DNA of 64,000 nt. It comes from Corbicula japonica. Taxonomy: Eukaryota > Mollusca > Bivalvia > Venerida > Cyrenidae. Shown one piece after another: positions 1-11,231 of this stretch. A program made the translations under genes and the position numbers. Position 1 is the first letter of the stretch. The number at the start of each line of letters is the position of its first letter. The notes beneath the pieces are model-generated. The model searched no databases. It was given only the letters and a program-made list of their open reading frames with translations, and was not told where the DNA came from. The DNA lies in assembly GCA_038501625.1 (NCBI GenBank), contig JAZAYU010000002.1, positions 17,660,053 through 17,724,052 of the forward strand. The letters run 5' to 3'.

Positions 1-44
1 CAAATTGTTTGATTAGGCATCAACTCTCAATAAACGGCATGTTC

Positions 45-420
45 TACATTCATACGTCATCTCAGCACTTTCATTTTATGACATTCATACGTCATCTGTA
101 GTTTTATTCTCAGCAGTTTCATCTTATGACATTCATACGTCATCTGTAGTTTTATTCTCAGCAGTTTCATCTTATGACATTCATACGTCATCTGTAGCTT
201 TATTCTCAGCAGTTTCATCTTATGACATTCATACGTCATCTGTAGCTTTATTCTCAGCAGTTTCATCTTATGACATTCATACGTCATCTGTAGTTTTATT
301 CTCAGTAGTTTCATCTTATGACATTCATACGTCATCTGTAATTGTACTCTAAGCAGTTACATCTTATGATATTCAACGTCATACTGTCAGCAGTTTCAAC
401 TTATGCAGATATATGTCTGA
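45..420. repeat. 48-bp minisatellite
   Basis: The word acattcatacgtcatct recurs at 81, 129, 177, 225, 273 and 321, exactly 48 bases apart. A shortened unit lies before 81 and the array decays after about 370. Because 48 is a multiple of three, the minus strand stays open with a 16-residue period; this is a consequence of the repeat and not evidence for a protein. Confidence 0.95.
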
Positions 421-701
421 TAGTTTTATGTGTCTTGATGTTGTGAAATCTCATCTTTCAATTGACATCAAATTTCTCCAACGTTTCAACAAACATACAC
501 TTAATTTACCGAAGCACATTTTAATATTATTTAATATTCAATAGTTTTTGAGGCAGCGCAGCTCGGCGAGATATTATCATACACGCAAGCAGCATGCCAA
601 ACTTGCAGCATTTCTTTTCTAGTAATTCGTGTTTACATATTTGACTGTCGTGTGATGTCAGCTAATTTTCCCTTTGTGTTGTACATACTCGTTTTTTCTA
701 G

Positions 702-788
702 GATTCCAAAGATATGCGGCCTCCCCCTACCCAACAACAAACCAAAACCAAAGAAGTTTCTAAACCAAAAGCTTCTGTCAACGTGCAA
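702..788 (+). CDS. internal exon, first of two duplicated 87-nt exons
   Basis: The acceptor follows a T-rich tract (gttttttctag) and the donor is CAA|gtgagt. The exon is 29 whole codons in phase 0, reading DSKDMRPPPTQQQTKTK and then EVSKPKASVNVQ. It is clearly related in sequence, length and phase to exon 1439-1525. Confidence 0.65.
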
Positions 789-3013
789 GTGAGTTAGTGT
801 TAACAAAATACTAACTACACTCATCACTCATTAGACTTTAAATACATAGATACAATCATGTAGAACTTACTTCATAGTAATTTTAGTAATACGTGTTTTT
901 ATTGGTTACTGTGTTGTGTCCACCACATTTATGCATTTTTTTACAAATACGTGTGCTTACTTGGCTGTTGTCGTCTGTATCGCAACAACCGAACCTACCC
1001 TACTGATGTGCATAACCAAATGTCTTAACTGTAGTTATCACTTTCAATTACCTCCCTTGATGGAATATGCTAATTTCAACCCATGCAGAATGTCAATCAA
1101 TTTGGTTGACTGTATGTAGGCATACTTGAACTATTCTTTTGTGGGATATAGGTAGTATGTACTGTGTCTGTTGCATGGTTGGCTAGGCGCTACCACTACA
1201 TTTTTGTCTCTTGGGGGTTATCTACACACTAGTCAATACATCAACAGATGGGTTTTTTATGTTTCTATTTCAAACACCAGTATGTGAGCTTAATGTAGTG
1301 TGCGCTTTTCAGCTTGTCCTCATATTGCTTGCTGAACCACTACAGTGTCTGGGATTGATTATTACACAGTAAACCAGAATCTTTATTCGTATTTGTGTTG
1401 CGTTATGCTTTTGTGTTGTGCAGCCTTTTGTTTTCCAGGAATCAAGAGATGTTCAACCTTCCCCTACGCATCCACAAACCCAATCAAATAAAGTGTTTAC
1501 ACAAAAAGCATCCGTAACGTTGCAAGTGAGTGTGTTCTGTCCCCATAACCACAGTTACATATTATATTTATGCTATACCTAAACGTTTAGAAATAGGTTT
1601 GTAACGTTGATACATCTGCTATTACCACTACTTGCAGCAAAATTATATATCGAGAACGTAAAGTGCCTAGGGGTCGACAGGAACCCTGACTATCTGAGCT
1701 TGACAATATGACAATATCTACACTTTCTAATTCAGCGTTTGTAGTAGAAGACTATTGTGGAGTTACCTATAAGCTGACAAATTAAAGTAAACATATCACA
1801 TCATTCGTCTGTTGTGTTACTCCGCTGGGCAGCAATGCACATTTCCATTACTGCCCATGAACAGACTCAATAAAACATAGCCTGCAATATTTTGATATTT
1901 GTCGTGTTAGGTGGCTTTTAAAGTACCCTTTTCATCTATTTTTGTATATTATATAAAATACTATACCCTGAAAATGACTTAATTTTACCATGTTAACTCA
2001 CACTTAAAAGGACATTGTTTATTTCAACATATTAAGCACCACTGTAATGATTAGAGCCGGTGTAAGATGTTTCTGTTTTGAGATTCTTGTAGTCTGAAAA
2101 CTGTAACTTAGGGCTACCAACCACAGACTCGGATTTATAATCTTTTAACAACATGGAGGAAACTGAAATTTGTAGCACTTTCTTATTATGTAAGAAACCC
2201 ACTTTATTTCAGTTTCTATTTTTATATAAATTTTCCTTTTTTTCAGTATTTAAAACAATAAAAAGGGGTTTTAATCAGTTTAGAAAAACTTGTACTTATC
2301 CAACACCAGACATACAAACATTTTTTAATTCGCATGTAATTTTTGAATGTAGCTCTTATTTCACGAGGTAAGCATTGTCGGCGAATTAATTTGAGAAATA
2401 GTATAAACATCACCCACATTGTATCTGTTTCTTCCAATTATGTTTTAGCATCACGGATATTTTGACGTATTATCGATGTATAGTACATATAGCTAAACAT
2501 GCTAATGTTAAACTTTTTATAACAAATATCCAATGTCATTTTTGTAGCTATGATCATGGCTGAAGGTTATAAAGCTGAGATTGGAAACCAGTCTCAAATC
2601 TCAAGCATCTGATTGGCTGAAATGGCGACCAGTCGCCATTTCAGCCAATCAGATGCCAATGTATAAAACACAGTTCACGGTCCAAGACATCATTCTTGAT
2701 CTGGGTTTTATACATTGAATCAGATGCTTGAGATTTGAGACTGGTTTCCTTGCTCAGCTTTATAACCTTCAGACCAGATGCTTGCCTTTATGCTCAATAT
2801 ATTTATATATTATTACAGAATCAACAAAACGACAATTCACCAAAGAAGGAAGAAAAGAAGCCACCAAAGCGATGCAGTTTAGATGAGGCCAAGTTAGAAG
2901 AGGAGTGGGACAGTCTACCTTTGTGGAAGAGGGAGATCATGATGAAAAGAGGCGGGGCTCCAACGAACTGGGGAGACGAACGAGAAGAAGTGAACGAAGA
3001 AGATGAACAATGA
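702..3013 (+). CDS. 3' end of an unidentified gene (three exons seen, 5' end outside window)
   Basis: Three exons with good splice sites share phase 0: 702-788, 1439-1525 and 2819-3013. Joined, they read open for 122 residues to a TGA stop. The product is hydrophilic: two related Pro/Gln/Lys-rich 29-residue segments, a lysine/proline-rich stretch, then an acidic tail containing the motif EEWDSLPLWKREIMMKRGG. That LPxWKRxxxxKR signature recalls short motifs near the C-terminus of actin- or phosphatase-binding proteins such as espin, taperin and phostensin; this resemblance is from memory and weak, so no function is assigned. Upstream exons must lie left of the window because exon 702 begins in phase 0 without a start codon. 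Other exons inside the introns cannot be excluded. Confidence 0.6.
789..1438 (+). other. intron between the duplicated exons
   Basis: It starts gtgagt and ends ttttccag. I see no repeat family or further exon with good splice sites. It shows no obvious similarity to the intron that follows exon 1439-1525, so any duplication of intron sequence has decayed. Confidence 0.5.
1439..1525 (+). CDS. internal exon, second of two duplicated 87-nt exons
   Basis: The acceptor is cttttgttttccag and the donor is CAA|gtgagt. It has 29 whole codons in phase 0: ESRDVQPSPTHPQTQSNK followed by VFTQKASVTLQ. Compared with exon 702-788, it keeps the acidic start, the P-x-P-T-x-x-Q-T core and the KASV-x-x-Q end. 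Symmetric phase means either exon, or both, can be skipped without shifting the frame. Confidence 0.65.
1836..1912 (-). repeat. relic of the dispersed 'AAAGCCACCGAACACGAC' repeat family
   Basis: Read on the minus strand this matches the same family seen near 14595-14680, 24380-24470 and both arms of the element at 63066-63535: a block like aaagcc-acc-aacacgaca, then a pyrimidine-rich block and an AATGGAAATG-like block. Confidence 0.55.
2560..2772. repeat. nested fold-back element, copy 1 of a three-copy hairpin family
   Basis: The outer arms begin ctgaaggttataaagctgag and end with its near-complement ctcagctttataaccttcag. Inside is a second perfect palindrome around catctgattggctgaaatgg, and a third pair, caatgtataaaac / gttttatacattg. 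Related hairpins sit at 47231-47370 and 54213-54342. It lies in the last intron of the gene at the left edge and reaches to about 46 bases from the terminal exon. Confidence 0.85.
2819..3013 (+). CDS. terminal exon of the left-edge gene
   Basis: The acceptor is atttatatattattacag and the frame continues in phase 0 for 64 codons to TGA at 3011-3013. The segment runs from an N/Q-rich start through a basic KKEEKKPPKR patch to the tryptophan-containing motif WDSLPLWKREIMMKRGG and a Glu-rich acidic end. Open frame, composition shift relative to flanks and a nearby AATAAA support a real 3' exon. Confidence 0.65.
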   Translation, partial: NQQNDNSPKKEEKKPPKRCSLDEAKLEEEWDSLPLWKREIMMKRGGAPTNWGDEREEVNEEDEQ

Positions 3014-3025
3014 ATAGAACTAAAT

Positions 3026-3031
3026 AATAAA
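3026..3031 (+). terminator. candidate polyadenylation signal
   Basis: AATAAA lies 13 bases after the TGA stop. This is close to the stop; another caataaaag lies near 3478, so the true 3' end is uncertain. Confidence 0.35.
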
Positions 3032-6000
3032 AGAAATTGTTAAAGAGATGTCTGGAAAGCGAAACTTGGCTAACATTAAATCGAGACTTACTTTATTATA
3101 TTAGGAACAATTGGAGTTACAAAGTGATGTTATGTACAATGGACTAAAAACACAATTGTTTAAGAAATGTCTGAAGAGAGAAACATTGATAAAATGAAAT
3201 CAAGACATACTTGATTATATATAATAAAAAATAGTAATATTGATGTTCAGTTACAGCAAGTTAGTTGTGCTTAAGGAAGTGTAAGTTTAGCAAAGTGGTT
3301 TGAAAATTAAATCTCTTGGCATGTGAAAACGAAATCAATCTAGAGCATTCATCAATACTTAAAAACATGCCAAACTACCTTATAAATGTGAATAATTTGT
3401 CATCAATAGAAGACACCCTAAAATAATAATTATTTTTGTTGGATTTGATATGTGTAAACAGTACATGAAATCAAAGCAATAAAAGCGTTAAATTAGCATT
3501 AATGTTGATGTATAATTTAGTTCAAACATCACGAAAGAAGCATTCGTAGCAAACACAGCAATTCTAGACGATGTCAGGTATTTTTGTAATAACAAAATTG
3601 TGAAATAGTATTAATTATTTAAACCATAAATATAGATATTCACATCGAACTGCTTTATTGAAAGTAAATTCGAATTATCTGCTAATTAAAAAAAACTTAA
3701 TGTTAACATTTTGGAATGTTGTTAAGTAAAAATTATTATTCTCAAATTCCTAATGTATATGTTTGCTGGAATAGCCAGCTACGTCAGATTCAACGCATCA
3801 GAACTGTTCACACAATACATCCTTCTAGTTGCGTTACTCGCCGGTTTAGACTATGGTATTAAACATGTATTTCATTGTCATAAATATATAGTTTAGATAC
3901 AGGTCAATTTATTAAAATTTAATTAATTACTGTTTTCTCACAAATCACGTGATACAGATATTGTTTAGTTTCGTTTTCATTATAAACAAAGTCTCCTAGA
4001 ATGAAATAATTAAATATAGAATATTTTAAGTACTACATGTATATGGACATCCATTGCCTACTGTTAAACGGAAATATTTTACAAAAAAAAAGCAATTTTA
4101 TCAAAACATGTAATATTAAGTCAAACTTAAATACTAGTAGTTTATGAAAGCAAACAATTTTAGTTAAAAGCCTTCAGTCAGCCGCATAATTCCATTTGTT
4201 TACATGTTTGATGTCAAGCAACTTATTTTGTAAGACGTATTATGTACCTTTGTCATGTATATTCACCACTTTTGTTATATGCATTACCTTGAAACATGTA
4301 GTTTATATGTTTATTGCCAAGACATATTCTTGCGCAGCTTTGTGCAATAAGAACTGATTAATGTATTTATGTTAAGAATGTTAGTGCATCTGTTTGTAGC
4401 TTGTGCTAAAGACTAGTTCTTAGCGTTTTAAAAACTTTTTACGCAATACCTGATATTCAGAGGGTTTCGAGTCTGATTGAACTTCTTTTTCTTGTGAGAG
4501 GGGTTGTGAAAGTGTACCTTATATATGTTGGATTGAAAGAGAAAAGGTTCCAAACGCTATTAAGTAAAGAACCAGTTAGAACTCTTTTTTGCTCTCTTCC
4601 TACGGTTTGCAGACTTACATATGTTGCCGTTATTTGCTGTGCGGTAATATTGCTTAAACACAGCCGTTATCAATTATGGAGGCACAGCAAAGCAGTTAAT
4701 AAAATATCATGTTTTTTTTTTTTTGGGGGGGGGGGCTTTTTTAGCCTGGAACGCTGTATTATCGACGTACTTGTTCATATTATTAATGATTCTTGTGCAG
4801 TTCAATATTAGATTATAACTAACGTATTTTGGTGAAAATATATAACATATCAACATAATATTTACCAAAAAATGACAGAGTTCGGCTTATCGAAGTCAAA
4901 GCTACAATTTATCACACATGGAAACGCATAACTATATAACTAATTTACGTCGGAAATAGATACGTCGATAATACACAATTCGTGTATACACGGCTTTCAA
5001 CGGAATGAGCAAAATTCAGTGCAAGGAACGAAAGCTTCATTCTTAAAAATTTCTTTACAAAATATATCTCCTATTGAATGTTTTTAATTAGGCCTATTTT
5101 AAATCGTTTGTAGATCGTTGTAAATGTGAATATCTGTTTGCTTTTGTTACTTAATGTTTTGTCAAATTTTATTATGAATTATTTGTAATCTATAAATGCC
5201 TTTGAATGTCAAAACGTTTAAATTAACAAATGAATAAACTTGAATTAAATAATTGTTTGTTTGTCCTAGAATAACCTAGAGGAATTCGTTTTGTTTCGAG
5301 AAACAGAAGAACAATTTAGGTTATTTCCTGTAATTGCTTAAACAGTTCGCCTTGACAAAGAAAAGTGAAATTTGTATATCAGATATGGCCAAATCCAGAA
5401 AGCACAGCCTCCACACACAGCAAAAATACATATAGTAACAGAGAACGCGGTTTAAAAAAATGACCACTTTCAAAATAGACATTTCAATATGGACGATTTA
5501 CATGAATTTCAAAAAAATATTGCAGCTGCTGTGTCTAAGCAGCTTGCATTAAAAATAACTTTTTATATTGAAAAAAGGTTGTGTGTACATTATATCTCTT
5601 GATGATACTTTTGTGTACAGAATATATTTTAAAGTAAAATGATTACACCCATCATGTTTGAATTCACTGTACTGCTATTTAAGGTTTTTTCTATTTTAGA
5701 AAGTAAAGAACAATGAAAAAATCAAATAAATCTACTAACTTAAAGTTAAATCTAGGTAAAAGAATGAAAAGGAAGAGCCATTTCATGAACTTTTTCTAAT
5801 TCACATAACTAATCAAAAAGAACAGTTAAACGACAATTAACTACAAGGCTTGTTTGTACAAGCTGATAAGTGAAAGAAAAAAGCTCTAATCATTGGTGTA
5901 AATAAAAAAAAGTGCGAGAGCATTGTTTATAAAATGATAAATTTAAAAAAAGACAACATAAAGAATTAAGGAAAATGTGAACCCGAGGGATTACCGCATT

Positions 6001-6099
6001 TGAACGGTCAGTGACAAAATAATTTGCCACAGGGGTTTTAAACAAGACTGCGGGTACCAACCTCATACTTGCCCCCAACAGGTTCTCGTTTAAACAAAC
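3032..6099. other. intergenic, no gene seen
   Basis: AT-rich sequence without a convincing coding frame. A homopolymer pair (T run then G run) is at about 4712-4735. A fragment near 5390-5425 (minus strand) matches a short repeat also present near 16905-16950, 31450-31490 and 52370-52415 (core ggctgtgtggggaggctgt). Nothing else is recognised. Confidence 0.5.
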
Positions 6100-6978
6100 A
6101 AGTCGTACACGTTGTATTGGTGAAATTACTCAATCTCCACCCCAACATCAACTGAACAATGTTGCATGCAAAAGCGCACAAACATATAAAACATAAAAGG
6201 CTTAAGTAGTAATTTTAAAGCAAAAGGACGGTTTCGCAATGACCTCACTTCGACCAGAGCCCTATTCCTCAGATCATCAAGAACAGTATGACAGGAATAA
6301 AAGAAACAGATCAAGCTTCTTCTAAGTTCTTTTACAAGATTTCCATATAAACCCTCATAAACTCTTAAACCCCTGCCACCTTTGTGCAACCAAAAAGGTA
6401 AGCATAACGATCAACGGTAGATAGGTTAATAACCAGGCAAACAGAGCGCTGAAGAATATCATGTTGGTGACCATTCTTTTTCAATTTACAGATGGTTTTA
6501 CGAATAACGTGGAGAAATTTATTTTATTGCCTTTTTATTCTCTTTAAGTTCATAAATGAAATATTCATAAAACTGACTTTGAAATACCTTCTTGCAATAG
6601 TGATTTTAAACTGCACCGATATCGGCGATAAAACTAACAAAAGGTTTTCCTAAATTTGTGGTACCGATAACCTTTAAATGTTTAACATTTATCGAGCATT
6701 CATATATCAACATTCCTTTTATACATTTTTCCGAAAAATCATTGTTTAATTAAATTTAAAAAGCTGGCACAATTTTATTTATGCTTACGATACTAAATTA
6801 TAGAAAATTATTGAATCAAAATATACATTAACAAGATATTTAATCATGAATACATTTATTTAATTTATCTGTAAAGATTAAATATCGACTAAATCATAAT
6901 TTACTTCCTCATTCTTAAAAGGTTAAGCTACGAGTGTTATCATTCATAGCTACCACTAATACACACAGTTTTGAGAAA
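6100..6978 (+). other. upstream part of the segmental duplication, before B-box copy 1
   Basis: The stretch near 6100-6480 is diverged but alignable with 14490-15060, 25340-25680 and partly 29480-29580 (shared words such as ataaaagaaac-gatc, tgcaacca and aggcaaa). It marks the left edge of the duplicated block. No coding frame is supported here. Confidence 0.5.
6902..6910 (-). promoter_or_regulatory. conserved ETS/PU.1-like site upstream of B-box copy 1
   Basis: TACTTCCTC (GAGGAAGTA on the minus strand) lies 69 bases before the ATG and is retained upstream of all four array copies (also 11190, 22811 and 26841). GAGGAAGT is the known PU.1/ETS core. In copies 2 and 4 the same pyrimidines run into a good splice acceptor, so it may instead be part of a 5' UTR 3' splice site. 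Confidence 0.3.
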
Positions 6979-8703
6979 ATGGCTGACGCTGTTCATGGGC
7001 GTGTTGAAATAAAATTCTGCCAGCCGTGTTTAAGAAAGGATACCAGAAATGAGGCTGACATTTACTGTAAGGACTGTGGTGAATATCAGTGTAAAGAATG
7101 CGAGAACGTACATCAACTCTTTCCTGTTACGTCGAAACATAAGATGGTGAATGCGAACGAGGCTTTCGAAGTGGGACTAAAGTATGATATGAAAGGTTTG
7201 GATCAGTGTAAGGAGCATCACAAACTGCTTGAGTTCTTTTGTGAAGATGAAATGATTCCTTGCTGTGGGAAATGTATTATCGTAAGTCATCGATCATGTC
7301 GTAGTGTTGTCGATGTTGAAGAAATGGCGACAAGGAAAACTATTGACTTTTCCGACATTCAACAAGAGTTAGTTAATATTGAGGAAATCGCTACAGGAGT
7401 CGTACTTCATATTGAAAATGCCAGAGATACATTTTCTAAAGACTTAACAAAGATGGCAAATGATATACAAGTAATGCAAGACAAGGTAAATGGAATATTC
7501 GAAAATTTAACACAGACTGTTGCAAAGGATGTCGCTGTGTTCCAAAAACAAGTGTTTGTCGATTTTGATACGAAAAAGGCTGCATGTGACAAATATATCT
7601 CTGACGTGAAACAAATAAGTGCTGAGATACAAGCCATCTCAGAACAGGGCAATCCAATTCAGCAGCTTATCGTAGCCGCTCAATTCAAATCCCAAGTTAC
7701 TCAACTCAAAAGAAAAACCGAAAACGTGTCTACAGACTTAAGAGACGTTGTTTTGAAATTTGATTTTGCTGATTCGTTGAAATTAAGGACTATCCAAAAC
7801 TCTACGCCAGGAAATCTAATATTAAGGTATGAGAAAACTCATAAAGTATCTGATGACACCGTTGTTGGTCCAAACAATGTCCAGAAAGTAAGCCTGAAGC
7901 TGCTAACATCTGTTGATCTAAAACAACGACAAGGTGATAAAGAAGAACCCCTTTTTAGTGGTTTTGACTTTTTGCCCGATGGTAGAATTGTCGCTGTTGA
8001 TAATCAGAACCAAAAATGTTTAGTATTCAGTTCGAGTCTGAAAGAGTTAAACTCCTTTCAGTTATCACAAACACCACAAGACGTGGTAGTTCTGTCTGAA
8101 AAGGAAGTAGCAGTTACTACAGGTATCAACCGTACGATTTTGTTAATCCAGATCTCAAAATTTAATGAAATACGTGCAGTTTGTGAATGCCAGGTATCAC
8201 ATGATTTTGAATCTATATGTTTGCTGGACGATGTTTCTCTGCTTGTTGGATCAAACGAAGATATTCAACCTGTTCGAGTGCTGTCATTAAAAGGAGAAGA
8301 GAGAGAGCTTGGCATGCAGTTTTATTCAAAGATTTATCCCTTTAATACGTGCAACGTAGCTTACATTAGAAGTCGTAAAATAGTAGTTTTGTCCGACCGA
8401 TTAGTGAACACAGTTTATATTTACGACACAGCATCCGGTAGAAAGGTCAAGGTCAAAGACGAGAAACTTATAAAGACACCACGTGGAGTGGCTGTCGGTC
8501 CTAATGACTGTATCTTTGTTTGCAGTGAGGACACACATTCTGTCGTTCAAATATCTCATACTGGACAGATATTGTCCTCGTATCTGCTTGATATGCGTTT
8601 TCCAGGCTGTGTAAGAATATCAAAGGATAAAAAACGAATTGCTGTTTCAAACAGTGTAAACGGCTGTAACAAGTTACAGCTGTACGGTGTTGACACAATG
8701 TAA
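6979..8703 (+). CDS. RING-less B-box / coiled-coil / propeller (TRIM-like) protein, intact copy 1
   Basis: A single-exon frame of 574 residues. ATG at 6979 is chosen because the related copies start at the equivalent ATG (MADA/MEDA); the longer frame upstream has only a GTG. Residues 14-54 form a B-box with ligands C14, C17, C30, C33, C38, C41, H45 and H54. Residues 77-107 form a second B-box-like finger (C77, H80, C88, C96, C99, H104, C107). About 120-265 is predicted coiled coil. About 315-572 holds repeating beta-propeller-like blades (PDGRIVAVDN, GVAVGPNDCIFVCS, SKDKKRIAVSN), resembling NHL repeats. There is no RING, so ubiquitin ligase activity of its own is not expected; related TRIM-like proteins act as cytoplasmic scaffolds, often in immunity or RNA regulation. 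It heads a tandem array whose other three members are broken. Its own substrate is unknown. Confidence 0.85.
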   Translation: MADAVHGRVEIKFCQPCLRKDTRNEADIYCKDCGEYQCKECENVHQLFPVTSKHKMVNANEAFEVGLKYDMKGLDQCKEHHKLLEFFCEDEMIPCCGKCIIVSHRSCRSVVDVEEMATRKTIDFSDIQQELVNIEEIATGVVLHIENARDTFSKDLTKMANDIQVMQDKVNGIFENLTQTVAKDVAVFQKQVFVDFDTKKAACDKYISDVKQISAEIQAISEQGNPIQQLIVAAQFKSQVTQLKRKTENVSTDLRDVVLKFDFADSLKLRTIQNSTPGNLILRYEKTHKVSDDTVVGPNNVQKVSLKLLTSVDLKQRQGDKEEPLFSGFDFLPDGRIVAVDNQNQKCLVFSSSLKELNSFQLSQTPQDVVVLSEKEVAVTTGINRTILLIQISKFNEIRAVCECQVSHDFESICLLDDVSLLVGSNEDIQPVRVLSLKGEERELGMQFYSKIYPFNTCNVAYIRSRKIVVLSDRLVNTVYIYDTASGRKVKVKDEKLIKTPRGVAVGPNDCIFVCSEDTHSVVQISHTGQILSSYLLDMRFPGCVRISKDKKRIAVSNSVNGCNKLQLYGVDTM

Positions 8704-11231
8704 CACGTGCACTGTGGCTTATTCAATGCCACCACATGCTTCTTGAGACGAGGCTTACAGATGATCTTGGAATTGCAAAATACTAATCATCAATATGATG
8801 TAGTTCCTGCGTAGTTCGAGTCTTTAAGAGTGCCACTAATAAGTTTAGTAACGATTTTTTTATTTCCGTTCCACGATTACAACGATGACTCACGCTTTAA
8901 TTTCAAATAAACTCTAAAACATTTGGGCTGATTTAAAAGTAAAACAATATTGTGACTGAAAGCAAAAAAAAAACTAAAAAAGAGTTTTCTTGATTTTAAC
9001 AAATTTATTTGTATGAAATCAATGCACATTATTATATTGATTGAACATTAATTAAACCGTTTAGTAAAAGGTTCAGTTTCGACTCTGTGACTGACATACA
9101 ATACAGAGCAATGATTTTTTATAAAGAATGTGCGTATGGAATATACCATTGCCTGTAATATACGTTAAATTGGAAGTTCTAATTGATGATTTATGTTTTT
9201 GTCTGTATATATATATATATATATTACTTTGATGTATTCTGTATGTTTGTACGTTAGATTTTGATACACGTATAATTATATTTTTGCTATATTATGAAAT
9301 GTATTATACTCTGGAAGTTAAGTAGGTTCAAAGTCTTATAGATTTCGAGAATTTGTGCATAAATATTTAACTTGTAAGTAAAACTCTTCATTGTTTCCCA
9401 GTATACTTTTGTTTGATTTTGTTGTTGTTGTTTTTTATTTTATTGTAAAAAAGTCTGAAACATGTTTTGTTTAAAAGCAACTGGCGTGAGTTGGAAGATA
9501 TATTGCATTCCTTTCGAAGTATATTTGTTTGCACATTAAGGTATCCAGTTAGAACAAGGCATAAAATGTGTCATCTGTACTTATATGCACTGTCATATGC
9601 AGATACGTAAGCATAACATTAAGAACATTGTATCACATATCTTGGTTAAGTTAAGGTTAGTTTTGTATGACCAAGTATAAAGTATTACAAGTATTTGTTA
9701 GATATGTTATTGGTTATCTATTCAGGTCATGAGCTATACAATCGCGACATGAGGAAAATATTTTTTTTTCTAAATAAATGCACATAATTCACTATTCAGC
9801 ACTACACAACCTGTTTTACTCTAAACACAACTAAAAGTATCTTCTAACATGCAAATGTAAATATCTTTCACAGATATGCAATATATGGATGATGGTTAAA
9901 TAAACTTCTATACTAGAAATGTGTTAGTTTACTTAACAAAAGACACTACAGCCCGAGGTCTAAGGAAATACACTGGGCGGTGTTTTATAAGCCCAGCATA
10001 CATGCAGTCATCAATGATTAAAAGGACACTCCTTGCAAGTGCATGGAATAAACTTAAGTATACACTAAACGTAAAAAAACTACTCTTTCATTTACATTTT
10101 TTTTTTAAAAACCTCTTTGAAACTATCCATATAAAAGACAGGCCGACATAGGGTGTATTGCCAACAAGCATAGGTATAGAGCTCAACAAATTCCCTTTCG
10201 AGTGGTAACTTCCTCGGTTTTATTTATTTCTACCAAACGAGTTCCCAAAGCTTTTTTAAAAAACAGAAAAGAAAAAGACAAGCTCTTCTGGTTTTGTAAT
10301 TTTACTCTTTAGTATAGAAGGTTTTATACCGTTGCTCTTACGTGTGGTAATAGAATGACACAACTCCATAGAACACTGATTAAGAAATACTGTGCGTGTT
10401 TTCGTTTCTTTTTTCCGAATCAGTCCTAACAGACTCGTTCACATTTTCCTAATCTACACTTATGAAATTGTAGGTTTCGTATCTCAATCGAGTTTTACAT
10501 AAGTAGTCTTTTCCTGGCTTGGAACTTACACCAACTCACAGACAACATATAAGGGAAATCATTGCGAATGAGTTCGATCTGCCCACAGACGGCGTACCGA
10601 AATGATATCCCCTCCATGAAATAAGACTTGACAATTGGATTACATATCTGGACAAAACACTTGGAGAGTTCGGCATCACCGATTAAGGTAACCTTGACCA
10701 CGTGATGAAACAATGCCTAGGATCGTGCTTAATGAAGGTTATTGAAATCATGTGCAGAAGCGTTAGATCTCGCATTGGGCACAGCATTCGGAGCATACAA
10801 TATTTTCGTATTGGTAATGTTTGGTGAATTCCTTTTTTCAACAGGACAAAATCAATGGGTGGACATGTTTCATTTACATAATGAAGTAAAAAGAAAAAAG
10901 AAACGAAATTAAATACATGCACGTTTTATTACAAGAAAAAAAAACGGAAATACGTTAGCTCAGACGGGTGATATAAATGGTTTTAAATTTATCTTAAGTC
11001 TCAGTGATCATCAAGCATGTTTAACCTACTGAAAAAAGAAATACATTTTGATTTCTTTACTAACGAATAAATGGTTTTCTTTATGCTTCTGAATAAAAGA
11101 AAATGCTGAATCTGATCAATATAAACAGGTATTTCTTTATCAATCGTTCATCGACATGAAATGTTAAACCTATAAACCGTTTCATTATTTACTTCCTCGC
11201 TTTTCAGAAATACAATACAAAGTCAGCAAAA
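8704..11231 (+). other. spacer between B-box copies 1 and 2, duplicated flank
   Basis: The sequence after copy 1 (to about 9700) is diverged but alignable with the 3' flanks of copies 2 and 4. A (TA)n run is at about 9207-9225. From about 10130 it matches 15170, 25775 and 29690 onward (words such as aacaagcataggtatagagctcaac). The block 10495-11231 is close to 26150-26882. No coding frame is supported. Confidence 0.6.
11190..11210 (+). promoter_or_regulatory. shared TACTTCCTC motif followed by a splice-acceptor-like site (copy 2)
   Basis: TACTTCCTC is followed by gcttttcag, a strong 3' splice site pattern, 22 bases before the ATG of copy 2. The same arrangement is upstream of copy 4 (26841). 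It suggests that the ancestral gene had a non-coding first exon and a 5' UTR intron. Confidence 0.4.

Larger units (their letters stand above)
1526..2818 (+). other. intron before the terminal exon
   Basis: It starts gtgagt and ends tattattacag. It carries a relic of a dispersed inverted-repeat family near 1836-1912 and a nested fold-back element at 2560-2772, just upstream of the acceptor. The rest is AT-rich and unremarkable. Confidence 0.5.

Noticed and set aside
57..335. Minus-strand open frame with a perfect 16-residue repeat
   Set aside because: It is the translation of a 48-bp minisatellite; no start context, splice site or flanking coding signal supports a protein.
4494..4811. A 105-residue open frame in the left intergenic region
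   Set aside because: It starts at TTG, runs through a T/G homopolymer and shows no domain or biased composition.
6934..6978. A 15-residue N-terminal extension of B-box copy 1
   Set aside because: It begins at GTG and is not conserved in the related copies, which all align from the ATG at 6979.
7407..7657. Antisense open frames within the B-box genes
   Set aside because: They are shadows of the conserved sense frame and lack independent support.
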